This document shows, piece by piece, positions 22,748-34,265 of a stretch of 64,000 nucleotides of DNA; position 1 is the stretch's first letter; every line of letters begins with the position of its first letter. Both the position numbers and the translations under genes were made by a program. Origin of the DNA: Jaltomata sinuosa (lineage: Eukaryota; Streptophyta; Magnoliopsida; Solanales; Solanaceae); assembly GCA_003996215.1 (NCBI GenBank), contig QJPP01001783.1, forward strand, positions 765,959 to 829,958, given 5' to 3'. The notes under the pieces were generated by a model. It saw only the letters and a program-made list of their open reading frames with translations. It searched no databases and was not told the DNA's origin.

Positions 22748-24227
22748 AACATTTTCATAATTACTCTACATGAACGCAGAATATCTTGTGCACCAAATTA
22801 TCTTTTTTTATCACTGAAACTTCAAAGATTCTTACCATTATTTTATACACTAATTCTAAGTCTTGGCATGCTCTACGTACGCCACTTTCCTCAATTATTC
22901 GTATAATCTATCAGGAACAAACTACACTTAAACCTTTTCATAGAAGTCATCTTTTATATATAATAATATTTTATTATAACAATCATAATTTTTTGTGAAA
23001 TCGACCATTCATGTTATGTTATATGGCTTTTATAAGAACATTCCTCTATAACAGTTAAAAAAATATTTGAACAAACGACGCTATTACAAAAAAAGTTTGA
23101 CCGTATATTCTTATATCAGAATTTTATCGTACGTATTTCTTTAAGATGACAATTCTTTCACTTCTAACATTTCAATTACATACCACATTAAGTTCGTACT
23201 TTTTTTCATTAAGTTCGCATTCTGTTTTAATAAGTACAGTAATATTCCGTTCTAAATTTTGACATTCAATTTTTGGTAAAAAATAAATAAATTAACCTTT
23301 AGCTTTTATCAAACCAATAATAATAACATAGTCGGTATAATTTCATAGCTGAGATAGCTTATACCAAATCAATTGGTGTACATAATTGGTTTTACTTTTA
23401 ACACATATCTATCACTTAAATATATGCTAATTTTGGTAACAGATTAATTTGTTGTAACTTTCTGCCCCCACCATGAATATCTTCTCTTTTGGTAACAGAT
23501 TCAGAGGTCACCAAAGTGAAATTGACAGCTCAAGACCATGAAAAGTTATAGTGGAAGGATAATTATTCTTTATTTTTAATTAGAGGTTTTAAATTCGAGT
23601 TTAAAATGAAATCATCTTTAACTGAAAATATTTTATCCCCAAATAAGATTTACCAGTATAAATTAATTGGGTCTCAAATCAAATATAGTGCGGCACTAAT
23701 GATCCGGGTTTGTACTGAATTTTCTATCTTATTAGGATTTTATCATAATTATATATATATTTTATTTCTAAAAAGAATACTCATTTTTTTGGATCATTCC
23801 TTCTTAGACAATAATACATAGAGTCTTGTTTAGAATATATTATTCTCTCTATAATTTTTATACCTTTTACCATTAATTTTCTTATATACTTCTTTTTGGT
23901 ATCAGATTTAGTCATTCAAGATTTGCATTTCGTTGGTTTCCCCATAACACCCACTTATTTCAACAGAAAGAAAAACCAAAAAGTAAAAGATAAGGTCATG
24001 ACACAAAGGTGACTGATGAGTAGATGATCAATGTTGACTGGGCAATCCTTCTAGTAATTTTGCATGGAATGTTTGTCGTTATAATTTGTCAAATACCACG
24101 TAGAATCATTCCCTCTTAAACATATTTTATTAGCCAACAAGAATGATAATCTTCTAATTAGTTTTATCTCATGGCGCCTACTTAATAGACAAAAGAGTTT
24201 GTTAAGTGTAAACTAGCATAAATTATA

Positions 24228-24470
24228 CTCTCCCGTTTCGAATTGATTGGTCTATTTTAACTTGGTATGAAGTTTCAGAACATAATAAAGACTTATAAAT
24301 CTTGTGGTCTTAAATTATAGAAATGTCAAATGTATTAAAATGCATTTTAATCTTGTAGTCTTAAATATGTCATATGAAAAGTTAGAATTAAAAAGTTACT
24401 AAAAAAAGATTTTTTTTTTTTTTAAACAGACTAAAAAAAAGTATATCAAACAAATTAAAATCGAAGAAAT
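24228..24470. mobile_element. Stowaway-like MITE
   Basis: Starts ctctcccgtttcgaattgat and ends aaattaaaatcgaagaaata; the termini are imperfect inverted repeats preceded by TA. Same family style as 25297-25543. Confidence 0.5.
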
Positions 24471-24473
24471 ATA

Positions 24474-24577
24474 GGACAAGCACTATGTATTATTTGACTG
24501 AAAGGTTAGCGAATTGCAATATATAGGACAAGCACTATATATTATTTGACTGAAAGGTTATCAAATTGCAATATATA
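24474..24577. repeat. Tandem duplication of 52 bp
   Basis: ggacaagcactatgtatt at 24474 recurs at 24526 (ggacaagcactatatatt); both units end gaattgcaatatata or aaattgcaatatata. Confidence 0.85.
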
Positions 24578-24762
24578 TTCAATTATGGTAACCATTCTCT
24601 TGGAGGATAGCTGATAAATTATATATAATGTCACCCCTAATATCTCTTTCTTTGAACATAATATAATTGTAATGATTATTTTGGAAGTTCTTTTCATTTT
24701 TTTTAAATATAGTGGTCATGTAATAGGATTGGTGATTTTTAGAGGCCATGGTGGAGCTTGTA

Positions 24763-24872
24763 CGTAATGTTCTTGTAATGATTACTTTGAAAGGATTTTT
24801 CTTAAATTTGAATGAGCGTAGAAAATTTTAAAGACCAATTCACTCTTCTCCAAGGTCATGTGAATTACTTTG
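24763..24872. repeat. Dispersed duplicate, copy 1 (with 25570-25672)
   Basis: tgtaatgattactttgaaag and the following tttcttaaatttgaatg...caattcac...ctctcca recur at 25570-25672 in the same order and orientation, with moderate divergence. Confidence 0.75.
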
Positions 24873-25296
24873 AATTTCTTTTTCTATGTTCTATACATAT
24901 TACTATCTAATAAGTGTCTAGAAACACACGTGTCTTAGATGATTTGCGTACTTCTAGCCATTAAAATTGAATTAAAGAATAATTTGATCAATTTGACATT
25001 AAATTATTAAAAAAAAAACAAATAATTAACAACTTCATATATATATATATATATATATATAAAATTTTGATCGATTCTCAAAATTTCATTGTACGACATA
25101 AATTGAATAAAAGGAGTAACATTTACTATGTGAAAATTACATAAATTATATTATAAATTATGATAATTAGCGATTTAAAATATTTTAAAAATATATGAAA
25201 ATTTGGTTTACTCCATATTTTATTGGTGTGACATAATTAAAATAAAAGGAGTAACATATATTGAGTCCGTGCTAGCACGACTTCATATCTAGTATA

Positions 25297-25543
25297 CTTT
25301 CTTCGTTTCAATTTATTTGGCTACTTTCCTTTTTAGTACGTTTAAAAAAGAATGCCTTTTTCATATTTAGTAACTCTTTAATTTTAATTTTTCACCCCTG
25401 ACATGTTTAAGATCACAAGATTAAAGGATATTTTGATATATTTGATATATATTTCATTTTCAATCATAAGATTTAAAATTTTATTTACTTTTTTAAATTC
25501 GATGCTAAGTCAAAATAGGTCAAATAAATTGAAACGAGGGAAG
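25297..25543. mobile_element. Stowaway MITE with clear terminal inverted repeats
   Basis: The left end ctttcttcgtttcaatttat and right end aaataaattgaaacgaggga are near-perfect inverted repeats. TA lies on both sides (25295-25296 and 25544-25545). About 247 bp, non-coding. It separates the two dispersed duplicates at 24763 and 25570. Confidence 0.75.
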
Positions 25544-25569
25544 TATATAATGTTCATGTAATAGGGTAT

Positions 25570-25672
25570 AATGTTCATGTAATGATTACTTTGAAAGATT
25601 TTTTCTTAAATTTGAATGGGCACAAACTTTTAAATGCCCAATTCACCCCTCTCCACAGTCGTGTGAATTATT
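25570..25672. repeat. Dispersed duplicate, copy 2 (with 24763-24872)
   Basis: Same sequence as the first copy. Directly before it a 19-20-base phrase (aatgttcatgtaat) is itself repeated in tandem. Confidence 0.75.
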
Positions 25673-25699
25673 TTGGCAAAAAATAATTCCACACAATTG

Positions 25700-28430
25700 C
25701 AATGATTACTTTGAAAGTTCTCTTTCTAAAGAAACTAGGGGAAATTTGCCCGTGTCAGTACGGCCCAACACTTAAAAAGTAAAATTATTAATATATTAAT
25801 AATTTATTTTTAGTTCAAATAAATACGTAATCTGTTATATTTTGATTAAATTTTAAATTCTCAATTATCAAAGAAGTATAATAATTGAAAGATATTTTTC
25901 AACCTTATTATTGGGCATTGACTCTCCAAGAGTAACGGCTAAACCCTCGTTGAAAAAATTGAAATTTATTATCTTTTTCATTTACTTTTATATGATATTA
26001 TTTTTTCAATATTTTAAAAAAAAGTCTATTATTTATATTTAATAATAATTTAAACTCAAAGATATTATTTTATCAAAGATCCATGTACATTAAAACCTAT
26101 AGTTGTGGACACAAATATATGTTGATATGGAACTTTATTTTCAAATAAAATATAATTCCCTAGTATATGAAAAAGTGAAAAAAAAATATATGTTAATATT
26201 TAGTCAAACTACATCATATAAATTTAAATGAATGATGTATAATTTGTAATCAAAGTACACCATATAAATTTAAACGAAAGAAGTATATATATATTTTTGT
26301 GCTCTTCTGTTTCTTTGCATACATCATTTTAATTACAAAAAGAAATTAATTAGTATTTTTAAGAAGTGAAACGTGTCATAAGTTTATATCCTTTTTATGT
26401 TAATAAATTGTATTAATATATATTTTGATAAGTTCCTGAAACCCAAAGTTGAGCTTTATTTTATGGGATTTTTAAACTTTTTGAAATAAAATTTATATAT
26501 TTGAAAACTACGTAAAAAGTATTATAAGTCATAATGATTGAAAATTTAAATTGTTTAAAAAATATATGAAAAATTATGGTCAAAATAGACTTATTTGAAT
26601 CTCGAAATTCAAACTCTACCACATAAATTAAAACAGAGGGAGTATTAGTCAATAACTCATAAGAGTAGTATACTTAATCAAATACTGGGTGATTTCTTTT
26701 GCATATAAAAAATAGTGAATTATTATACATTATTTAATAATAAATTATGTTTACCCTCACGAAGGTAAAATCTTATTAGGTGTCTACGTCGACTTAATAA
26801 ATATTTTTTTTATTTTTTTACTTGGTCCATGTTGACTTGACACATCCTAAGAAAATATTTATTAGGAATTTATTTTACTAAATTAATTTTATTAAAATAT
26901 TTTAAAATTTTAAATTTGACTATTAGTATTTTATATAGTTATTTAATCATAAGGTTAATATTAATAAAAAAAATCTCTCTTAATTTGTTAAAATAAATAA
27001 ATAAAAAATAATAATCTAATTTTACTATAAAAATCACATAAAAAGAAATACATGACATTTATTCAATTTTAATAATTCATTATAATTTAATTAATATAAA
27101 TTATTATTTTTAAAATTACCTAATTATACTAATTTAAAGAATTTGATAAAAACCTAGATATAGATAATAAGTATTTGTCCTTATACATTCAAATGGAAAA
27201 CATAGTGAAAAAATTCTTTACCTTTCACCAAATTCAAATGAAAAATTATATGGAAGAAATAAACATCATCATTATACTATTATACTAAAGGGGAAAAAGA
27301 GATTGAGTACAGGTTTTATAAGTTCAATGGCCCCACATAGGGCATGATCCGTAATTTAATGGAACACGATGGACTTGTTTTGAAGTTATTGCTAAAGTAC
27401 AAATAACAAAGTATAGATAACAACCTTCTTTAGCACACTAACCTTGCAAAAAGGTTGTAAAGACTGTAATACCCTTACATTTTTTATTTTATGTCCAAAA
27501 TCAGACACGTTGAAACCACCTCTTCTAATATATAGAAAAATCACATCACATATGTATTTAAAACTCTATATTACAAGTTATAAATATACATTCTACTATT
27601 TGTTAAACTAGTTTTCAATTATAAAATATAACAGATTTGAAGTTTCAATAAATTCACGATTTAAAATTTATTTTTTAAAATCTAATATTTATTTTAAACA
27701 TAATTATGGACAGTTAATTCTAGTAATTACCACATATTTTCATATTCATTTCAAAAAAGAATCTCTATTTACATTATCACGGTCTTCTACCAAATTGACC
27801 TTCTTTACTCGACACATAATTTTGTCGTCATCAACATACAGTTTCCTCTTCTTCATTATCATTCTCTTTTGTTTATTGCTTATTGCTTATTGCCCATTTT
27901 TTATATAGTTATAATGTTTTCGAACCTATATTATTGTTCTTGAATTCTTTTTTTTTTTGTGCAAAAAAATGAATATCAATTCTTCTCACCGCAAAAACCT
28001 TAAACTGCAATATTTATCCAACTTCTTGCCAATAATCTCCATAACGATTTGAAGACGAGATTAGACACGAGAATAATGAGCTTGACAACTCGATCCATAA
28101 TGTGCCAAAACTCTATACTCAGCCATTAAAGGAGATTGAAACTCAAGTTTTAAAAACTAATTTGCTCTAAATGAACTTCGTTTCGAATGAGTGATATCTC
28201 AAAAAATTAAAACAGCGAGAGAGTTTGAATTTAACATTTTGGGTTACTTGAATAAGATTTTAAGCTAATTTTGAGAATATAGGTCCTAGTTTGTTGAAGT
28301 TCGAATTACATTAAATTATATCAAATATATTTGTAATATAAGTATATGTTGAATTTGTATGAAAAATATTATTAAAATTTGCATGTGTTGTAGTTGTATT
28401 AAATTTTCAGAAATCATAATGAACATTATA
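25700..28430. other. Very AT-rich intergenic DNA with MITE scraps
   Basis: No gene recognised. MITE-style ends occur at 26615-26645 (taaaacagagggagta) without a matching partner. The rest is AT-rich sequence with homopolymers. Confidence 0.55.
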
Positions 28431-29106
28431 CAAAATTTATTCGATTAAATACATATAATTTCATACAAATTTTATACATGATCGTGAGTGAGATTCGATG
28501 AGTGATTTTCTCCAGAAATTTAACATGAACTTTATACAATATTTATACACTTATATATATACTTCATATCGATTTTATATAATTTTTATACACAAAATTG
28601 CAAGCAAAATTCTAAGCCTTGAACATTCATGTCGACTTTATATAGTTTTCATACACAAAAAATGTGAGCAAATTTCTAAGCTTAAGTGAGATATACATAT
28701 CATATCGATATTATACAGTTTTCATACATAAAATATGGGAGCAAAATTCTAGCGAGATATATATTTTTTATACCGATCTTATACAATTTTCATAAATAAA
28801 AAATGTAAGCAATTCTAAGCCTTAAGCGAAATATACGTATTTTATATTAATTTTATACGATTTTCATACACGAAAATGTGAGAAAAATGTTAAGTCTTGA
28901 TTGAGATATACATATTTCATATCGATTTCATTCAATTTTCATACACAAAAAATGTGAGCAAAATTCAAAGTCATAATCAAGATATACACACTTCATGTCG
29001 ATTTTATACAATTTTTATACACGAAAAATGTGAGAAAAATTCTAAGTCCTGAGTGAGATATACATATTTCATACCGATTTTACACCTAAAAATATGAAGC
29101 AACTCG
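28430..29106. repeat. Degenerate minisatellite, about 75-bp units, 8-9 copies
   Basis: Units begin gagatatacatat, continue with a cgattttatacaatttt part and a catacacaaaaaatgtgagc part, and end ttctaagycttgagt. Unit starts near 28555, 28622, 28688, 28754, 28828, 28903, 28979 and 29055, so the period is 66-77 bp and most regular (74-76) in the right half. The last unit is cut just before the LTR element that begins at 29112. Non-coding. Confidence 0.85.
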
Positions 29107-29111
29107 CTTCA
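29107..29111. repeat. Target-site duplication, left copy (cttca)
   Basis: Identical to 37379-37383 at the other end of the LTR element. Confidence 0.85.
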
Positions 29112-29261
29112 TGTAACGATCGGGTCGGTCTTTATATAAATTTTCCAATTTCGTAAATTTGGGGAAAACGATTAAAAATATGTTTGAAGTAAAAAGGGTG
29201 ACCTCATGGGAAAATTTCTGATTTTCGAAAATAATTCGGGCTGACGTCACTCCGCTATAGC

Positions 29262-29325
29262 GGTAATTATTCCGCTATAGTGGAACCGCTATAGCAGAGG
29301 GTTAGACCTCTATAGCGGAACGACG
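29262..29325. repeat. CCGCTATAGCGG palindrome array, left LTR
   Basis: Four copies in about 65 bp: ccgctatagcgg (perfect 12-base palindrome), ccgctatagtgg, ccgctatagcag and ctctatagcgg. Confidence 0.85.
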
Positions 29326-30246
29326 AGAGACAGTAGACTCAGAACGAGATTTTATTAAAAAGCTTCTCCTCCTCAGTTAGAAAATATACGAGGGTTTCTC
29401 CAAAAACCCTCTCATGCTGCTCCAAGGCTAGGGAATCATGAGGAGGAGGGGTCATGGCTGGAGGAACGCGGAACAACGGATTCCAGGATCATCGTTCAGC
29501 TGGGAAAGCCTTCACGGAGCCAGAAACGTACGATTGCAGCTGCTTGGCGTCTAGGTAGACCAGGTTTTCATGAGTAGTTAGACCTATTTACATTCTGTAT
29601 TCATCGTATAGTGGAATGGAGATTTTATGTTTTTAGCCTCCGGGCACGGAGTCTGGCGGATTGGATACTGGTTATTGTGGGAATTTGGTTTGCGTGAAGT
29701 AAGTGGCTGGTTAGTGATGTGTATAATATGCTTGTTGTTGTTGTCTTGGTAAAATAAAATGAAAGGTTCGGGGAACCAGGAAAAGGCTTGAAAACCACGG
29801 GTAATAAGAATCAGGGACTCCTAGCTGCGGTTTTCGGGAATGTAAGTGGAAAGAATATAGTCATCAGTCTTACTAAGAGCTAAGAAGAGGTTTCCATTTT
29901 CGTTGTTGGGTGGTGGTAAGGTTCCAAAATTCACGTAGTTTCTAACGTTTAGTAAGAAAGGGAATCTGTTATGTTGTGCTAGAACAAGGAGGTGAACCGG
30001 GTTAGTCTTCAAACGGAATTTGATGGTTCACCGTCTATCCAGAATGGGGTAGGTGATGGCTAACGATTCCTGTGAATGTTGTATATTTTTGTACTGTTAT
30101 CTAAGTGTTTATATGAATTGCATTGCTTAGAAGAATTGTTTAGAATGTCTAAGGGTCCTGTATTACAGTCTGTGGATTGAACGGTGTGTTATTGTTGGTT
30201 TTACAAGTTGTTTGTTTATTATTTGACTGTGGATTAATTGACATTC

Positions 30247-30392
30247 GGTTGGCTCGGGTACCACGCCTGGTACGAGAATACTAATGGTTGGCTCGGGTAC
30301 CACACCTGGTACGAGTATAACAAATGGTTGGCTCGGGTACCACACCTGGTATGTGATACTAACGGTTGGCTCGGGTACCATGCTTGGTACGG
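30247..30392. repeat. Tandem hairpin units of about 39 bp, left LTR
   Basis: Four units of ggttggctcgggtaccacgcctggtacgag plus a variable AT-rich tail. Within each, GTACCA-CGCC-TGGTAC is a 6-bp stem with a 4-base loop. The minus strand reads as short Pro/Glu repeats because the unit is a multiple of three, which is not evidence for a protein. Confidence 0.85.
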
Positions 30393-30826
30393 GTTTATTT
30401 TACTGCATTATTGCATTGATATTGTTGTATGGCATTGACTGTTATTGGTTCCGTGAGTGGACCGGGCTATTTTATTGAAATGTGATATTTGTTGGTGGTC
30501 CTTGAGTGACTGAGAATCCTGTTATATCTATTGAGTTGGTCTTGGATTAGGCCAGGTTGTCTGCTTAACACTTAGGTGTTGTCTAGAGGGGATCCCTGGG
30601 TGGGTCCGGGCTATATTTGTGTGGTTAATCGGTTGTAGTTGTTCAGGGTCATATGATTGGTCGGGTTGCACGTGAGAACTTGGCCGGGGAGGAGTTTGGA
30701 GGATGGAAATTAAATTACATTATTTGCAGTCATGTTTTTCCCTATTTTGTTATATGATTGTAGGAGTGGATTCGGGTCAACCGATGATGCCTACCAGTAC
30801 GTGTATTTGTACTGATTCTACTCTTG

Positions 30827-30846
30827 CTATACCTTTTGGGGTATAG
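30827..30846 (+). other. Conserved short hairpin in the LTR
   Basis: CTATACC-TTTTGG-GGTATAG, a 7-bp stem. The equivalent block at 48377 (C1 LTR) keeps the stem with a changed loop. It lies in the most conserved stretch shared by all five LTRs of this type in the window, so it may mark RNA processing or the R region. Confidence 0.5.
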
Positions 30847-31185
30847 TCTGGTTGCAGGGTTGGTGATGTTTCATAGGTTCACGGCGATGAGGATCTCCAG
30901 CAGCTTCTGTCCTTCGATTCCATGACAGAAGTTGTGTCTTTTCTTGTATAAATCATGTAGTAGCTCTTGTACATGTTTAGACTAGATCCTATGGAGAGGA
31001 AATTCAAGTGTAAAACTGTTTTCTGTTTTCAAATGTTGTAATAACAAGGTTTTTATAATAAAAGAAAGGTTATTTTGCTACTTTCTATTTTCCGCATGTT
31101 ACCTGTTGGATGGGTGGTAAGGGTTCGTCTATCTAGGTGGTTAGAGTAGGCACACGCACCGCCTGGTGGGTTGGGTCGTGACAGA

Positions 31186-31197
31186 TGGTATCAGAGT
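31186..31197 (+). other. Primer binding site (initiator tRNA-Met)
   Basis: tggtatcagagt, two bases after the LTR end at 31183. Confidence 0.85.
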
Positions 31198-31929
31198 CTA
31201 GGTTATCGATCTCCCAGTACAAGAGCAAATTATCAAATAGAGTCCTACAGATTGGTGTGTTGACGTCCACATCTAATCTTTGGGAAGCTATGAAGCACTC
31301 TAGGAAGCACCTCCCTTCTTTCATTCTTTTTCGTATGGTTTCGTTTACTTGCTTGTTTAGGTTGAGTCCAATTGGTATCTCTCGATTCCAATTGGTATCT
31401 CAGCAAGGTAAAGGAGGTCGTGGTACTTCGGTTACGATGAGACAAACAAGATAAACTGGAACCAGGAAGGTTTTAATTGGTATCTGGCCTGAGAGGCTGT
31501 GGCAAGCATGGATAACCGGCTAATGGTCATCCATGGTACGAACGAAGGCGAAATTGTGTGGTTTGATTTGGTTGTGATTGGTTTGGTTGTGACTTGAAGT
31601 TGAAATGTGGTGTTGTACGATTCTAGTGTGACTTATTTGGAATGTGTGTGAATTGTTAATTGTTGTGCATGTAGAGTCTGCAGAAAGTCATTAAGTCATT
31701 TTTGTGTACCTTAGACTATGGTAATCTGTTAAATGTCCTGATTTAAAGAGCGGTACTGTATGTTAAAAAGGGCTTATCATCGGTTAAGATGATAAGGGAT
31801 TGAAACTGTGACTGTAGGGAAGCTTAAGAGTGGTTTAAAATCATGGCGGGGTTTACAGGTCTAGGCAATGTTAACCGGGAAGGGGAGGAGTGCATTCAGC
31901 TAAAAATCGAAAATTATGCACTGTTACCA

Positions 31930-31992
31930 TCGGAACCGCTATAGTGGAAGCCAACCGCTATAGCGGAGTGACCACCGCTATAGCGGAGGTGC
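31930..31992. repeat. CCGCTATAGCGG array in the internal leader
   Basis: Three copies: ccgctatagtgg, ccgctatagcgg, ccgctatagcgg. Same motif as in the LTR, outside it. Confidence 0.85.
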
Positions 31993-32376
31993 GGGAGGCA
32001 GTGAGCATACCTTGTTTTCCCCTGTTTTCGTTCCTTCCCGAGGACAAGATAAAAGCAAGTAATAGGCTATGAAATCACTGTGTAAACCAAGGAAAAGCAT
32101 GTTTATATCTAATATAATATGCATAAAAAGAAATATAGTGTCTAAAACTAGCATCCACGTGCTAAAATGAAAGGAAAAAAGGGAAAGAAAAATATTGTCT
32201 TAACAAGCCCCAAACGGGGGCAACCCAAAGCAGTAAAGAGTCTAGTAAAAGGGGAGGGGGGGGGGGTCCTAAGCCTCATCATCACTCAGGAAGGGGAACT
32301 CTTGCGTGTCCTCGGGATCAAGTGCGGGGAGCGCTTGGCCCGGAGTAACACAAGATAACATGACCTTAACGGTCTT

Positions 32377-33438
32377 CTACATCCGGGCAAACATGCGGTC
32401 CCGAGAGCGTGTCTTCTTCTTCTCTTCCTCTAACTCCCTACGGAGTGATGCAAGGTACTGAGTAGATGGGTGTGGAGCTGCACCTCCGGCGTTAGGATCC
32501 TCCATGAACCTCCGGACAGCTGCCAAATTCTCCTCCAGCTGGGCTCTAGAGATCGGGGGCTGGAGCTGGGAAGGGGCAGGAGTGTCATCATCATCATCAT
32601 CGTCGTTAGCCTCCTCCACCGGCTGGCTGCTTCCTACCTCATCCATCTTCCTCTTCTTCTTGGAGATGTCTTTCACCCGGACAGGGTCAAAGGGCTCGTC
32701 CATGGTCACCTCTGAGTCAGTATGGTCCTGAGGAACACCAACTAGCTTGCACAGCTCCGACACCAAACTAGGCAGATAAGGGCCCTTCCTATGACCTCGG
32801 TAGAATTCCTTACACTCGGAGATGATTTGCTCCCCCACATTTATGATAATACCATGCATAGCACAAGAAATCACCAAAGCCCTGGCATAAGTCACAGCGG
32901 TCTGGTTTCCCGATGGACGGATCCTCCGGGACACCAGGTTCAGCCACCTCCTAGCCTCGGAGGAGAAGCATACACTAGTGACACCCTCGAGGCTGACCTA
33001 GTACACCCTATCTCTGAATCTGGGTTCCACTATGGTATTCCTCAGTCAAGTCATGTCCCACAGCCGGGCCTTAGCCTCGTACGACTCATTGGAGACGTGG
33101 GGCACCCCTAGCACTTCATTTATAGTCTGGGCATCCATAGTCACATCCACCCCTCGGATCTTGATGGTGGGGTTGGGTTCATCCCAATGGATGGTGGGGA
33201 AGATAACATAGAACTACCGCACCCAGCCTGTTAATACAGGGGGAAGAGCCACTAGCAAAGGACCCCAACCAAACTCTTGAACTCTGCGGTGAAACTCGGT
33301 TGCTTTCCCGTCCACCCCAGTCATTTTGCAACCCCTCTCGTAATAGAAACTGAACTTCTGGTAGTCCAAGAACCTCTCTCGACTAGCTTCATCGAGAAAA
33401 CGCTCGTATTCGTACTCGGGCCATTTTTCTTCAACCAT
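32377..33438 (-). pseudogene. Antisense ORF, transposon-protein-like, three in-frame stops
   Basis: On the minus strand one frame runs 354 codons from an ATG at 33438 to the stop at 32377, opposite to the LTRs and primer site. It is broken by TAG at 33216-33214 and by a TGA and a TAG between there and 32934, but no frameshift. The N-terminal part has EKWPEYEYERFLDEASRERF. After the first stop the frame reads FYVIFPTIHWDEPN and GVDVTMDAQTINEVLGVPHV. The middle has SRRIRPSGNQTAVTYARALV. The C-terminal part has a run of Asp (about residue 110 of the last open part), a KKKRK basic patch and a Glu/Lys-rich coiled-coil-like end. This order resembles the 'putative plant transposon protein' domain common in Solanaceae; function unknown. 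The first stop (TAG from CAG) and the second (TGA, likely from CGA) fit C-to-T decay. Confidence 0.7.
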
Positions 33439-33539
33439 TGTTCTTATCCTGCAAAGGTCACAAGGAGGCGGGATTAGAAGAGTAATAGAGCATAAAAAGG
33501 GAGAATTTTTTTTCTAAGTGTTGGCTTGGGGAGGCCACT

Positions 33540-33660
33540 GTTTTGCGGCCTTTCGCAATAACGGATGGCGCGTTTGCCATAGCGGACCACTATAACGGAG
33601 GGGTACCATTGTAGCGGGACCGCCATAGCAGAGCCCAACCGCTATAGTGGTCTTCATCGT
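33540..33660. repeat. Decayed CCGCTATAGCGG array upstream of the antisense ORF
   Basis: Variants gccatagcgg, ccactataacgg, ccattgtagcgg, ccgccatagcag and ccgctatagtgg in about 120 bp. Confidence 0.7.
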
Positions 33661-34185
33661 CCCAGACCTTCAAGGGGTGTATCAATGGAGCCCCTTGGTC
33701 CAAAACTCCATTTTTGACATTCCCAGTTCAGATCTACCTACCCAAAGTACCCCATTACTATTTTTTACAAAATTTTGGGCATTATAACCCCTATAAATCA
33801 TCCAAATCACCACTTTTATTCAAGAACAACCCTTCACATTCCACCCGTTTTTGACCCATTTTTGGCCAATAATAGCGTAATCCTTACGCCCAGAACGCCT
33901 TGGAGGCATTGTAAACGTAAGGGAAGCATCCATGCTTCGGGAATTCAAAAGAATCCAACCACAGGTTCAAGTTCAAAAATCCACTTCAAATATACTACAA
34001 GTTCCTAGTTTTCTACCTTATTCATGAGCAAAATCGTGCAAGAGAGTTAAGGAGTAAGAAAATTTGATGTTTACCTGAGATTTCAACGTCGGGAGCGGGA
34101 TGATCGGGAGAGAATGTAGAGTTTTTGAAAGGAATGTGGGGAGAATGGGGGGGGGGGGTGAAATCCATTTTATCCCCTATTTCAT

Positions 34186-34265
34186 TCTGCTATCAACCGC
34201 TACAGCGGTCGGCAGTCCACTATAAGGGGACTGCTATAGCAGTGTAATGTCCGCTACAATGGGCG
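34186..34265. repeat. CCGCTATAGCGG-like array near the 3' end of the internal region
   Basis: ccgctacagcgg, ccactataagggg, ctgctatagcag and ccgctacaatgggcgg. Several variants stay palindromic, for example ctgctatagcag. Confidence 0.75.

Larger units (their letters stand above)
29112..31183 (+). repeat. 5' LTR of the non-autonomous element
   Basis: 2072 bp, TGTAACG...GTGACA. Homologous along its length to 34595-37378. It contains palindrome arrays at 29262-29325 and 30247-30392 and a conserved hairpin at 30827-30846. Confidence 0.88.

Noticed and set aside
28430..29106. CRISPR-like array
   Set aside because: Units are contiguous and diverged throughout, with no unique spacers; the genome is a plant.
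30163..30478. ORFs rich in 'VPEPT' or 'WLGYHTWY' repeats in the LTRs (also near 35652, 46927, 52410 and 58319)
   Set aside because: They are translations of the 39-bp hairpin units, whose length is a multiple of three; open on both strands and not conserved as protein.
32470..33111. Plus-strand ORFs of 75-106 residues
   Set aside because: Shadows of the antisense ORF on the minus strand.
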